Source: an uncultured Bacteroidales bacterium
Lineage (GTDB): Bacteria; Bacteroidota; Bacteroidia; Bacteroidales; F082
DNA: 11,403 nt
Reading direction: 5' to 3'
NCBI GenBank assembly: GCA_937896895.1
Contig: CALBNV010000103.1
Coordinates: 1 to 11,403 of the forward strand
Below the pieces are notes generated by a model. That model did not search any database. It saw nothing but the letters and a program-made list of their open reading frames with translations, and was not told the origin of the DNA. Both the position numbers and the translations under genes were made by a program. Positions 1 through 6,424 of the stretch are shown here, piece after piece (the first letter of the stretch is position 1; every line of letters starts with the position of its first letter).

Positions 1-10
1 GAGGAGAGTT

Positions 11-39
11 AAAAGAGGCTGGCGCATAACACCAGCCTC
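11..39 (-). terminator. Intrinsic terminator of the M20 amidohydrolase gene
   Basis: Bases 15-22 (GAGGCTGG) pair perfectly with 32-39 (CCAGCCTC) around a 9-base loop, giving an 8-bp GC-rich stem. Read on the minus strand, the stem is followed by TTTT (14 down to 11), the layout of a Rho-independent terminator. It lies about 36 bases past the TGA stop (75-77) of the minus-strand gene, so it most likely ends that transcript. On the plus strand no T-run follows. Confidence 0.8.
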
Positions 40-42
40 GTT

Positions 43-66
43 ATTCGTTTAATTCGTGCAATTCGT
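43..66. repeat. Three ATTCGT words at an exact 9-bp period
   Basis: ATTCGT occurs at 43-48, 52-57 and 61-66, exactly nine bases apart, with A/T-rich three-base linkers. The array sits between the stop codon of the M20 gene and its terminator hairpin, so it would be part of that mRNA's 3' untranslated region. No function is evident. Similar ATTCGT-rich strings are, to my recollection, common in Bacteroidales spacers, but I cannot verify that here. Confidence 0.6.
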
Positions 67-74
67 GGTGAAGC

Positions 75-1178
75 TCATACAATTAGTGGTCTGACGATGC
101 TTTCAAAGACCTTAACTCCCGTTTCAATGATTCTGTCCTCGAACTCGTAGTCGGGGTTGTGGAGCGGCAGGTGGTCAGTGCCGCAGCCGAGTCCGAACAT
201 CGCGCACGGGCACACGCCCGCGAAACGCCCGAAGTCCTCCGACCAGCGGAACGGCTCGTCGAGATATTGGTATTCGAGGCCGAGGCTCTCGGCGGCATTT
301 CTTATCGCAACTACTTCATTGTCAGAGTTCATCGTGGCCGGAAACGCCTCGTGTATGCTGCTGTTGAAGCGTAATCCATGCTTGTCGGCGACCATCTTGC
401 AGAGTTGCACCACGTCGGCGGTGAGGTGTTGCAGCTTGTCGTTGTCGTACGACCGCAGCGTCATCCAGATCTCCGCGTGACCCGGCGCGACGCCGAACGT
501 CTCCTCACCGAGGACAGCGTGCGTGACGGTGAGCATCGTCAGCGGCACCTCGTCTAAAAGCATGTCGGCCTTCTTCTTGAAGATGTCGAGCAACGCCGCC
601 ATCACGTGCATCGGGCTGCGCCCCGTCTCCGGCTGCGAGGCGTGCGCGGTGACACCTTCAAAGATGAGCTTCAGCCCCAACGAAGCCGCCGCAAAACAGC
701 CGTTCTTTATCAAAATCATGTTTTTCTCATACCCCGGAAGATTGTGGAGCGCAAATGCCACATCAGGCTTAATCTGTTGAAACTGTGGGTCTTCGAGAAC
801 CGCCTTGGCACCCTGTCCGGTCTCTTCGGCAGGCTGGAAGAGCAGCACCACCTCGCCGTTGTCGGGGCGTCTCTCCGCGAGCCGTTGCGCCAGTCCCGCG
901 ATGATGGCGGCGTGACCGTCGTGACCGCAGCGGTGCGAGCAACGGCGTACGCCCTCGGGGATGTTCAGCGCGTCGATGTCGCCGCGCACCATGACACGAC
1001 GGCCATTGTTTTTGCCTTTGAAAACGACAGCGATGCCGTTGCCGCCGATGTTGCGGATGTGAACGTCGGGGTTTAATTTCTCAAGAAAAGCGTTGAGTAT
1101 CTCATTGGTTTTCACTTCCTTGCCGGAAATCTCGGCACTGTCGTGAAGCGTATGTCTCAAGTTGATGATGTCTTGCAT
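75..1178 (-). CDS. M20 family (M20D-type) metallo-amidohydrolase
   Basis: This 367-residue protein is a cytoplasmic zinc or binuclear-metal hydrolase of the peptidase M20D group, which includes hippurate hydrolases, N-acyl-amino-acid amidohydrolases and auxin-conjugate hydrolases. The family cleaves amide bonds of N-acylated amino acids or similar compounds; the exact substrate cannot be told here. Visible motifs are RGDIDAL (65-71), CGHDGH (84-89), QPAEET (115-120), LHN (144-146) and LHNPDYEFED (339-348). Expected metal ligands are C84, H86, E119, H145 and H340, and all are present. A lid/dimerisation domain lies between the two halves of the catalytic domain, from about residue 165 to 280. 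Length is close to the usual 370-400. There is no signal peptide. The ATG at 1178 is the natural start, since the conserved helix with RHTLHDSAE begins right after it. It stands alone, divergent from manA, with a likely promoter at 1257-1264 and a terminator at 11-39. Confidence 0.9.
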   Translation of the reverse strand: MQDIINLRHTLHDSAEISGKEVKTNEILNAFLEKLNPDVHIRNIGGNGIAVVFKGKNNGRRVMVRGDIDALNIPEGVRRCSHRCGHDGHAAIIAGLAQRLAERRPDNGEVVLLFQPAEETGQGAKAVLEDPQFQQIKPDVAFALHNLPGYEKNMILIKNGCFAAASLGLKLIFEGVTAHASQPETGRSPMHVMAALLDIFKKKADMLLDEVPLTMLTVTHAVLGEETFGVAPGHAEIWMTLRSYDNDKLQHLTADVVQLCKMVADKHGLRFNSSIHEAFPATMNSDNEVVAIRNAAESLGLEYQYLDEPFRWSEDFGRFAGVCPCAMFGLGCGTDHLPLHNPDYEFEDRIIETGVKVFESIVRPLIV

Positions 1179-1193
1179 GATGTTTGGAGTTGA

Positions 1194-1233
1194 AAGTTTG
1201 TAAAGTTAGAAAGTTTATAAAGTTTGTGAAGTT
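1194..1233. repeat. AAGTT tandem array with about 9-bp period
   Basis: The word AAGTT starts at 1194, 1203, 1211, 1220 and 1229, a period of 9, 8, 9 and 9 bases, with A/T-rich linkers. It lies between the M20 gene start (1178) and its likely -7 box (1257-1264), so it would form most of the roughly 70-base 5' leader of that mRNA. In the mRNA sense it reads as repeated AACUU with almost no G, which would be poorly structured. Confidence 0.7.
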
Positions 1234-1256
1234 GAAAGATTCTTTTAAAATCGCCG

Positions 1257-1264
1257 CAAAATTA
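1257..1264 (-). promoter_or_regulatory. Probable -7 box (TAATTTTG) for the M20 gene
   Basis: On the minus strand this reads TAATTTTG followed by CGG, an exact match to the Bacteroidota -7 consensus TAnnTTTG. It would place the transcription start near 1250 and leave a leader of about 70 bases before the ATG at 1178. I see no good TTTG-like -33 box about 20 bases upstream, so this is a one-element call. Confidence 0.5.
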
Positions 1265-1313
1265 CATAAAAACATCTTTCGTGAATAATTATTATTCCTT
1301 TAAAAAATTTTCG

Positions 1314-1321
1314 TATTTTTG
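1314..1321 (+). promoter_or_regulatory. Probable -7 box (TATTTTTG) for manA
   Basis: TATTTTTG matches the Bacteroidota -7 consensus TAnnTTTG. It lies 28 bases before the manA ATG at 1350, giving a short leader of about 20 bases. The -33 region is A/T-rich but lacks a clear TTTG. The spacer 1265-1313 would thus hold back-to-back promoters for manA and the divergent M20 gene. Confidence 0.45.
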
Positions 1322-1349
1322 CGCTTTGGAAAATTAGGAAATAACAGTA

Positions 1350-2333
1350 ATGAATATACTTTATCCACTGAAATTCACGCCAAAGTTCAAGGAGAAAGTC
1401 TGGGGCGGCCAGAATGTCAAGACGTTGCTGCACAAGGACTTCGGCAGTTTGATGAACTGCGGCGAGATGTGGCTTCTCTCCGGCGTCGAAGGCGAAAACA
1501 GCGTTGTGTGCAACGGGAATTTCGAGGGCGATGAACTCAACGACCTCGTGGAGACGTTCATGGGCGACCTCGTCGGAGAACATGTATTCGACAAATACGG
1601 TGAGACTTTCCCGTTGTTAATCAAGATAATAGACCCGCTGACGTGGCTTTCGGTGCAGGTCCATCCCGATGATGAGATTGCGCAGAAGATCGGCCTCGAA
1701 AACGGCAAGACCGAGATGTGGTACGTGTTGAATGCCGAAAAAGACGCCGAACTCGTCACCGGATTCAGCGAAGAGGTGACGAAAGAACAGTTCAAACGTC
1801 TCCTTGATGAGAAGAAAGTGGAGCAAGTGCTTAATTATGAAAAGGTTGAGGCAGGCGACGTGTTCTTCATCCCGGCAAGGCGCATCCACGCCCTCGGACC
1901 GGGCTGCATGGTGGCGGAGATCCAGCAGACAAGCGACACGACATACCGCGTCTATGACTGGGACCGCATCGACCAATACGGCATGTACCGCGAACTACAT
2001 GTGCCACAGGCACTTTACACCTTGGATTTCAAGAAAGAAGACAGCTACAGGACAGAGTACGACCGGACGAAGAAAGACGCAACCGTCGAGATGGTGAGCT
2101 GCCCATATTTCACAACCAACTTCATCAACCTCGACGCGACATTGGCGAAGGACTACTCCGAACTCGACTCATTCGTGATTCTGATGAGCGTGGGCGGAAA
2201 TTTCACTCTGAGATACGATGGCGGCGAAGAAAACGTCAGCTTCGGTGAGTGCATCTTGATTCCGAACGCGGTGAACAAAGTGGAGATTCACGCTCAGGGC
2301 GAATGCAGGATTTTGGAGAGTTATATTTTGTAA
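1350..2333 (+). CDS. manA: Mannose-6-phosphate isomerase, class I
   Basis: This 327-residue cytoplasmic, zinc-dependent enzyme should interconvert mannose 6-phosphate and fructose 6-phosphate, linking mannose use and GDP-mannose supply to glycolysis. It fits the short type I phosphomannose isomerases of about 310-330 residues, a cupin fold. Visible motifs are WGG (18-20), SVQVHPDD (101-108), KTEMWYVL (120-127), an IPARRIHALGPG segment (174-185) and TTYRVYDWDR (198-207). The likely zinc ligands Q103, H105, E122 and H180 are all present, as is the conserved R200. The ATG at 1350 is chosen because the typical LYPLKFTPKFKEKVWGG opening follows at once. The loop before H180 has RR where many relatives have GT or GR, a mild variation. 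The gene has its own probable promoter. The next gene starts 46 bases downstream with no visible terminator between, so some read-through is possible. Confidence 0.93.
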   Translation: MNILYPLKFTPKFKEKVWGGQNVKTLLHKDFGSLMNCGEMWLLSGVEGENSVVCNGNFEGDELNDLVETFMGDLVGEHVFDKYGETFPLLIKIIDPLTWLSVQVHPDDEIAQKIGLENGKTEMWYVLNAEKDAELVTGFSEEVTKEQFKRLLDEKKVEQVLNYEKVEAGDVFFIPARRIHALGPGCMVAEIQQTSDTTYRVYDWDRIDQYGMYRELHVPQALYTLDFKKEDSYRTEYDRTKKDATVEMVSCPYFTTNFINLDATLAKDYSELDSFVILMSVGGNFTLRYDGGEENVSFGECILIPNAVNKVEIHAQGECRILESYIL

Positions 2334-2350
2334 ATAATTGATAAATAAAT

Positions 2351-2378
2351 AATTGTACAATTTTAAAACGTTTTAAAA
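2351..2378. promoter_or_regulatory. Two abutting perfect palindromes before the thioredoxin gene
   Basis: AATTGTACAATT (2351-2362) is a perfect 12-bp palindrome. TTTTAAAACGTTTTAAAA (2361-2378) is a perfect 18-bp palindrome ending one base before the ATG at 2380. They share two bases. Such symmetry suits a dimeric DNA-binding protein, but AT-rich spacers can also produce it by chance. No convincing TAnnTTTG box is seen nearby, so the promoter of the downstream operon is not resolved. Confidence 0.45.
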
Positions 2379-2379
2379 A

Positions 2380-2877
2380 ATGAAAAAGTTATTATCATTC
2401 ATCCTTTTGGGATTTCTGGGCTTCGGCATGATGGCTCAAGAGAAGTCAGACCTCCCGAACATCACTTTGAAGAACCTTGACGGCGAGAGCGTCAACGTGT
2501 CGGAAATCAGCAACGACGGCAAGCCGTTCGTGATGACATTCTGGGCGACATGGTGCGGGCCGTGCGTGAAGGAACACAACGCCCTGACCGACGTTTACGA
2601 CGACTGGGTTGAGGAGACAGGTGTGAAGATCGTCTCCGTCTCCATCGACGACTCGCGCTCCTCGGCACGCATCAAGCCTTTCGTCGAAGGCAAGGGCTGG
2701 CCTTTCGAGATCCTCCTCGACGTGAACAAGGAACTCGCACGCGCCATGAACGTCGTGAACCCGCCTCACACTTTCCTCTTTGACGGCAACGGCAAGGTCG
2801 TGTGGCAGCACACAGGCTACCTCGAAGGCGGCGAAGAAGATGTCTTTAACGAAATCAAGAAACTCATAGAGAAATGA
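2380..2877 (+). CDS. Secreted TlpA-like thioredoxin-fold protein
   Basis: This 165-residue protein has a signal peptide (about 1-19: KK, a hydrophobic stretch, then MMAQ) and a thioredoxin-like domain of the TlpA/ResA/AhpC-TSA type (about 24-165). The redox motif is FWATWCGPC, with active cysteines C59 and C62 (CGPC). The probable cis-proline is P129 in NPPHTFLFD. The family reduces or rearranges disulfides on the outer side of the inner membrane, for example in cytochrome c maturation or for specific client proteins; the client here is unknown. Residue 20 is Q, not C, so it is not a lipoprotein and is probably soluble in the periplasm. Its stop overlaps the start of the barrel gene by four bases (ATGA), which indicates translational coupling. 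The same run of genes encodes two further CNNC proteins, so those and the barrel are plausible partners. Confidence 0.88.
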   Translation: MKKLLSFILLGFLGFGMMAQEKSDLPNITLKNLDGESVNVSEISNDGKPFVMTFWATWCGPCVKEHNALTDVYDDWVEETGVKIVSVSIDDSRSSARIKPFVEGKGWPFEILLDVNKELARAMNVVNPPHTFLFDGNGKVVWQHTGYLEGGEEDVFNEIKKLIEK

Positions 2878-4625
2878 AGAAGATATTGATTCTCGTGGCT
2901 GCAATCATTTGCTCCACAATGACATACGGACAATCTGTCCTCTCCGGATCGCGCGTGAGCGGCAGCTTCCAGGTTGACGGTAACTACTACTGGCCCGACA
3001 GCGGCATCGGCATCACCGAAGAGAACATCAACGGCGAGAAGTTCGGCGCCTACGGATTCGGGAAGCTGCAATACAACCTCGGCGACTTCACCGCCGGGAT
3101 GCGTTTCGAGGCTTACCAGAACACACCGATGTCGGGCTTCGACATGAGGACCAAAGGCATGGGCGTGGCTAACTTCTTCGCCACATACGACAACGGCACC
3201 GTGGGCTTCACCGTCGGTGACATCTACGACCAGTTCGGCAACGGCTTGATTTTCAGGACTTACGAAGAATGGACTCTCGGCTTCGACAACTCGCTCCGTG
3301 GCGTACGCGCCGTATATCGTCCGGTCAACGGAGTGACAGTCAAGGGCCTGTACGGAATGCAGCGGCTTTATTGGGAGCCGTATTACAACGAAAACACCAA
3401 CGCGCCGACAAGAGGCCTCGTGCGCGGCGCCGACGCCGAATGGGACATCAACCAGAGCATCGCGGCGATCAGCGACGCGGATGTGAGGGCCATCGTCGGA
3501 GCGAGCTTCGTGAACAAATACGAAAACGAGAAGACACGCGAGGTGGGCGGCGTCATCTACAACCTCCCGCAGAACGTGGCGGCATACGCCGGACGCGCGA
3601 ATCTCGGGTTCTGGAGATTCAACCTCGGCGCCGAATACGCCCGCAAGATCAACGACCCGTCGGCGTTCAACAACTGGATCTACCGCGACGGACAGGAACT
3701 TCTGGCGTCGTTGTCATACACGCAGAAAGGCCTCGGCGCCGTGCTTCAGGTGAAACGCGTTGACAACATGAGCTTCAAGTCGGACCACTCCGCCACGCAG
3801 AACGACCTCGACCTCGGCTTCGTGCCGCCGCTCAACTACACGCACACGCACAGCCTGCCCTCGATGTTCTCTTACGCCTCGCAGCCGCTCGGCGAGATGG
3901 GAATCCAGTTCCAGATCAACTACATAATTCCAAAGAAGACCGCCCTCGGCGGGAAATACGGGACAAAACTCGCGTTCAACTACAGCCAGGTCAATGACAT
4001 CAAACGCGACTCCATCTCGTTCAACGGCAATAATGTCCTGAATATGCCAGGTACAAAAGGCTACAAATCAGACTTCTTCGCCATCGGCGACCGCATGTTC
4101 TACCGTGACTTCAACTTCGAGATCGACAAGAAGATAAGCAAGAAATGGAATCTCACCCTGATGTACATCAACCTGTATTACGACATGGAAGTCATTGAGA
4201 ATCATCCGGGCGCAGAAGTAGTCAAGGCGAACATCGCCTTCGGCGAGGTGATTTACAAGATCAACAGCAAACACAGCCTGCGTCTTGAGATGCAGCACAT
4301 GTGGGACAACGTCGGGAAGAATCACGAGATCGAGGAAGGCCACGAGGCATATTACGTGAAACGCGGCAACTGGGCGGCGTTCCTCCTGGAATACACCATC
4401 GCGCCGAAATGGTTCGTCTCTGTCGCCGACAAATACAACTACGGCAACCCCATCGCCGACAACCGCGACCATTACTTCACCGGCTCGTTCGGCTTCATCA
4501 AAGACCAGACACGTATCGCCATCAGCGGCGGCCGTCAGAGCGAAGGCCTCGTCTGCGTCGGCGGCGTGTGCCGTGCAGTGCCTGCATCGAGCGGCGTGCA
4601 ATTGACAATAACGACCTCATTCTAA
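2874..4625 (+). CDS. Outer-membrane beta-barrel protein, DUF6029-like
   Basis: This is a 583-residue exported protein whose function I do not know. It has a signal peptide (about 1-19, ending TYGQ). The rest is full of alternating aromatic/polar strands separated by G/N/D-rich turns, and it ends in Phe (LTITTSF), the usual C-terminal signal of outer-membrane barrels. The pattern and length resemble the Bacteroidota family DUF6029, an assignment made from memory. The mature protein contains only two cysteines, C561 and C566, in CVGGVC just before the last strand, so they could form a disulfide in the terminal turn. It begins inside the end of the thioredoxin gene and ends 15 bases before the first Omp28-like gene, consistent with one operon. 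Its last 60 or so bases are duplicated downstream at 5515-5576. Alternatives are a porin-like or substrate-specific channel; no TonB plug or box is visible. Confidence 0.75.
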   Translation: MKKILILVAAIICSTMTYGQSVLSGSRVSGSFQVDGNYYWPDSGIGITEENINGEKFGAYGFGKLQYNLGDFTAGMRFEAYQNTPMSGFDMRTKGMGVANFFATYDNGTVGFTVGDIYDQFGNGLIFRTYEEWTLGFDNSLRGVRAVYRPVNGVTVKGLYGMQRLYWEPYYNENTNAPTRGLVRGADAEWDINQSIAAISDADVRAIVGASFVNKYENEKTREVGGVIYNLPQNVAAYAGRANLGFWRFNLGAEYARKINDPSAFNNWIYRDGQELLASLSYTQKGLGAVLQVKRVDNMSFKSDHSATQNDLDLGFVPPLNYTHTHSLPSMFSYASQPLGEMGIQFQINYIIPKKTALGGKYGTKLAFNYSQVNDIKRDSISFNGNNVLNMPGTKGYKSDFFAIGDRMFYRDFNFEIDKKISKKWNLTLMYINLYYDMEVIENHPGAEVVKANIAFGEVIYKINSKHSLRLEMQHMWDNVGKNHEIEEGHEAYYVKRGNWAAFLLEYTIAPKWFVSVADKYNYGNPIADNRDHYFTGSFGFIKDQTRIAISGGRQSEGLVCVGGVCRAVPASSGVQLTITTSF

Positions 4626-4640
4626 AAAAATACGAATAAA

Positions 4641-5474
4641 ATGAAAAAATTATCATTAATACTTGTAGGCATGGCGGTCGCTTTCGCCATGTCGTCATGC
4701 GACAAACTTGATGAACCATATTTCATCGAACCTGTCGTGAGTGAAACCATTCCTTTGACAAATGAAGATACAATAAACTTTGACGGGAAGATTGTGGTGC
4801 TTCTCGAAGACTATACCGGCGTGAAATGCAACAACTGCCCGGCGGCTGGCGAGATCGCGCTTCAGCTTCAGCAGCAATACGAACACCAGCTTATCGTTTT
4901 GGGTGTCCATCCGAGAACCCCAAATCAGAATCCCTCCGGCGGCTGCCCTGATTTCAGAACCGACGATGGCGAAGAGTGGAGGAGCTTTTTCAACATTAGT
5001 GCATTCCCGAACGGACTCGTCAACCGCAACGGCGTGGTCGGGCCGGCGGAATGGGCGACGGCTGTGGGAGACGTCATCGACAACCCGGCTCCGGCGAGAA
5101 TGGTCATCAAATCAGAGTACGACGACGCTGACAGAGAGCTGAAACTCAGCGTCCACACGAAGATTCTCACCGACCTGCCGAAGTCGAGACTGACAATCTG
5201 CATGATGGAAGACAATATCTTGGGCAAACAGGTCACCTCGAATGGCATTGACACCGCCTACATGCACCGTCATGTGTTCCGCGGCACAGCCGACGGCATC
5301 ACATGGGGCAGAAATCTCGGCGGTGAGGATCTGAAGGCCGGCATGAACTTCATCACGAATTTCAAATTCAACGTCGATGAGAAATACTATGACGAAGAGT
5401 TCTACATCGTGGCATTCATTGCCGACGAGAGCAGTAAGGAAGTCTATATGGCCGCAGAGAAGAAGATAAAATGA
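4641..5474 (+). CDS. Omp28-related outer-membrane lipoprotein, copy A
   Basis: This 277-residue protein has a lipoprotein signal peptide with lipobox SSC and lipidated C20, so it should be anchored in the outer membrane. Residues after C20 are DKLDEP, rich in acid, which may favour surface display in Bacteroidota. The segment LLEDYTGVKCNNCPAA (54-69) holds a CxxC pair, C63 and C66, at the position typical of the thioredoxin-like fold of Omp28-related proteins. Extra cysteines C102 and C187 follow. The family is known from Porphyromonas gingivalis Omp28, a surface protein whose precise role is unsettled. It starts 15 bases after the barrel gene with an A-rich leader and no Shine-Dalgarno sequence. 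It differs from copy B at 37 of 277 residues, nearly all before residue 172, and the block 91-150 is the most divergent. A redox or adhesin role would be inference. Confidence 0.85.
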   Translation: MKKLSLILVGMAVAFAMSSCDKLDEPYFIEPVVSETIPLTNEDTINFDGKIVVLLEDYTGVKCNNCPAAGEIALQLQQQYEHQLIVLGVHPRTPNQNPSGGCPDFRTDDGEEWRSFFNISAFPNGLVNRNGVVGPAEWATAVGDVIDNPAPARMVIKSEYDDADRELKLSVHTKILTDLPKSRLTICMMEDNILGKQVTSNGIDTAYMHRHVFRGTADGITWGRNLGGEDLKAGMNFITNFKFNVDEKYYDEEFYIVAFIADESSKEVYMAAEKKIK

Positions 5475-5476
5475 AA

Positions 5477-5498
5477 AAGGAGGTCTTCGGACCTCCTT
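5477..5498. terminator. Duplicated terminator hairpin between lipoprotein copies
   Basis: AAGGAGGTC (5477-5485) pairs perfectly with GACCTCCTT (5490-5498) around TTCG, forming a 9-bp stem closed by a very stable C(UUCG)G loop. It is an exact copy of the hairpin at 6427-6448. On the plus strand the tail is GCCTTGTAG, with a weak U-tract, so it may pause or partly terminate transcription between copies A and B. On the minus strand it is followed by TTTTT but has no gene upstream here. Only 2 bases separate the stop of copy A from the stem. Confidence 0.7.
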
Positions 5499-5504
5499 GC
5501 CTTG

Positions 5505-5513
5505 TAGCGGGGG
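5505..5513 (-). other. Nine-base remnant of the tRNA-fMet 3' end
   Basis: TAGCGGGGG at 5505-5513 equals 6455-6463, which on the minus strand is the discriminator base, the 3' acceptor strand and the first base of the T-stem 3' strand of the initiator tRNA. Homology stops at 5514 (T versus G at 6464). This marks the right-hand breakpoint of the duplication and shows that the duplicated segment originally lay next to the tRNA gene. It is too short to be functional. Confidence 0.8.
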
Positions 5514-5514
5514 T

Positions 5515-5576
5515 GTCAGAGCGAAGGCCTCGTCTGCGTGGGCGGCGTGCAATTGACAATAACGACCTCATTCTAA
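5515..5576 (+). pseudogene. 3' fragment of the DUF6029-like barrel gene
   Basis: This stretch repeats the last bases of the barrel gene (4534-4625), ending with the same codons for LTITTSF and a TAA stop at 5574-5576. It lacks 30 bp that are present in the parent. The missing segment lies between two 8-bp direct repeats GCGGCGTG (4561-4568 and 4591-4598), as expected from slippage. It removes ten codons including the second cysteine of CVGGVC. One substitution (C to G) is also seen. It is a non-functional by-product of the duplication that now serves as leader DNA for lipoprotein copy B. Confidence 0.88.
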
Positions 5577-5590
5577 AAAATACGAATAAA

Positions 5591-6424
5591 ATGAAGAAAT
5601 TATCATTAATACTTGCGGGCATGGCGGTCGCTTTCGCCATGTCGTCATGCGACAAATCGAAAACCTCATATTTCAAAGAGCCTGTCGTGAGTGACACCAT
5701 CCCTTTGGCAAAAGAAGACACGATAAACTTTGACGGAAAGATTGTGGTGCTTCTCGAAGACTACACCGGCGTGAAATGCAACAACTGCCCGGCGGCTGGC
5801 GAGATTGCGCTTCAGCTTCAGCAGCAATACGGACATCAGCTCATCGTGCTCGGTGTCCATCCGAAAGGAGTCCTTCAGAATCCAGCCGGCGGCTTCCCTG
5901 ATTTCAGGACCGACGACGGCAACGAGTGGAACAACACCTTCAATATCGGGGCATACCCCAACGGACTTGTCAACCGCGGCGAAGTGGTCGGCTCGGCGAA
6001 GTGGGCGGAAAAAGTTGAAAAAGCGATGGCAGGTGAAGCTCCGGCGAGAATGGTCATCAAATCGGAATACGATGACGCGGACAGAGAGCTGAAACTCAGC
6101 ATCCACACAAAGATTCTCACCGACCTGCCGAAGTCGAATCTGACAATCTGCATGATGGAAGACAATATCTTGGGCAAACAGGTCACCTCGAATGGCATTG
6201 ACACCGCCTACATGCACCGTCATGTGTTCCGCGGCACAGCCGACGGCATCACATGGGGCAGAAATCTCGGCGGTGAGGATCTGAAGGCCGGCATGAACTT
6301 CATCACGAATTTCAAATTCAACGTCGATGAGAAATACTATGACGAAGAGTTCTACATCGTGGCATTCATTGCCGACGAGAGCAGTAAGGAAGTCTATATG
6401 GCCGCAGAGAAGAAGATAAAATGA
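5591..6424 (+). CDS. Omp28-related outer-membrane lipoprotein, copy B
   Basis: This 277-residue tandem paralogue of the gene at 4641 has the same lipoprotein signal peptide (lipidated C20) and the same CNNC pair (C63, C66). An in-frame ATG at 5471 would add 40 residues translated from the hairpin and the barrel-gene fragment. The start at 5591 is chosen because it matches copy A exactly and restores the signal peptide. Compared with copy A, the acid-rich residues after the lipid anchor are replaced (DKSKTS), C102 is F, and residues 91-150 are heavily changed; residues 184-277 are identical. Transcription must come through copy A and the internal hairpin at 5477-5498 unless there is an unseen promoter in 5475-5590, so expression may be lower than that of copy A. 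The stop overlaps the terminator shared with the convergent tRNA gene. Confidence 0.85.
   Translation: MKKLSLILAGMAVAFAMSSCDKSKTSYFKEPVVSDTIPLAKEDTINFDGKIVVLLEDYTGVKCNNCPAAGEIALQLQQQYGHQLIVLGVHPKGVLQNPAGGFPDFRTDDGNEWNNTFNIGAYPNGLVNRGEVVGSAKWAEKVEKAMAGEAPARMVIKSEYDDADRELKLSIHTKILTDLPKSNLTICMMEDNILGKQVTSNGIDTAYMHRHVFRGTADGITWGRNLGGEDLKAGMNFITNFKFNVDEKYYDEEFYIVAFIADESSKEVYMAAEKKIK

Noticed and set aside
1179..1349. Riboswitch or structured leader in the M20-manA spacer
   Set aside because: The spacer is A/T-rich with simple repeats and has no conserved aptamer-like stems that I can recognise; two -7 boxes explain it.
4068..4601. Minus-strand open frame opposite the barrel gene
   Set aside because: The plus-strand barrel has a signal peptide, barrel pattern and operon context; the antisense frame has skewed composition and no start context or motif.
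5471..5590. In-frame upstream start giving lipoprotein copy B a 40-residue extension
   Set aside because: The ATG at 5471 overlaps the stop of copy A, but the added residues come from the hairpin, the tRNA remnant and an out-of-frame part of the barrel fragment, and would bury the lipoprotein signal peptide. The ATG at 5591 matches copy A.
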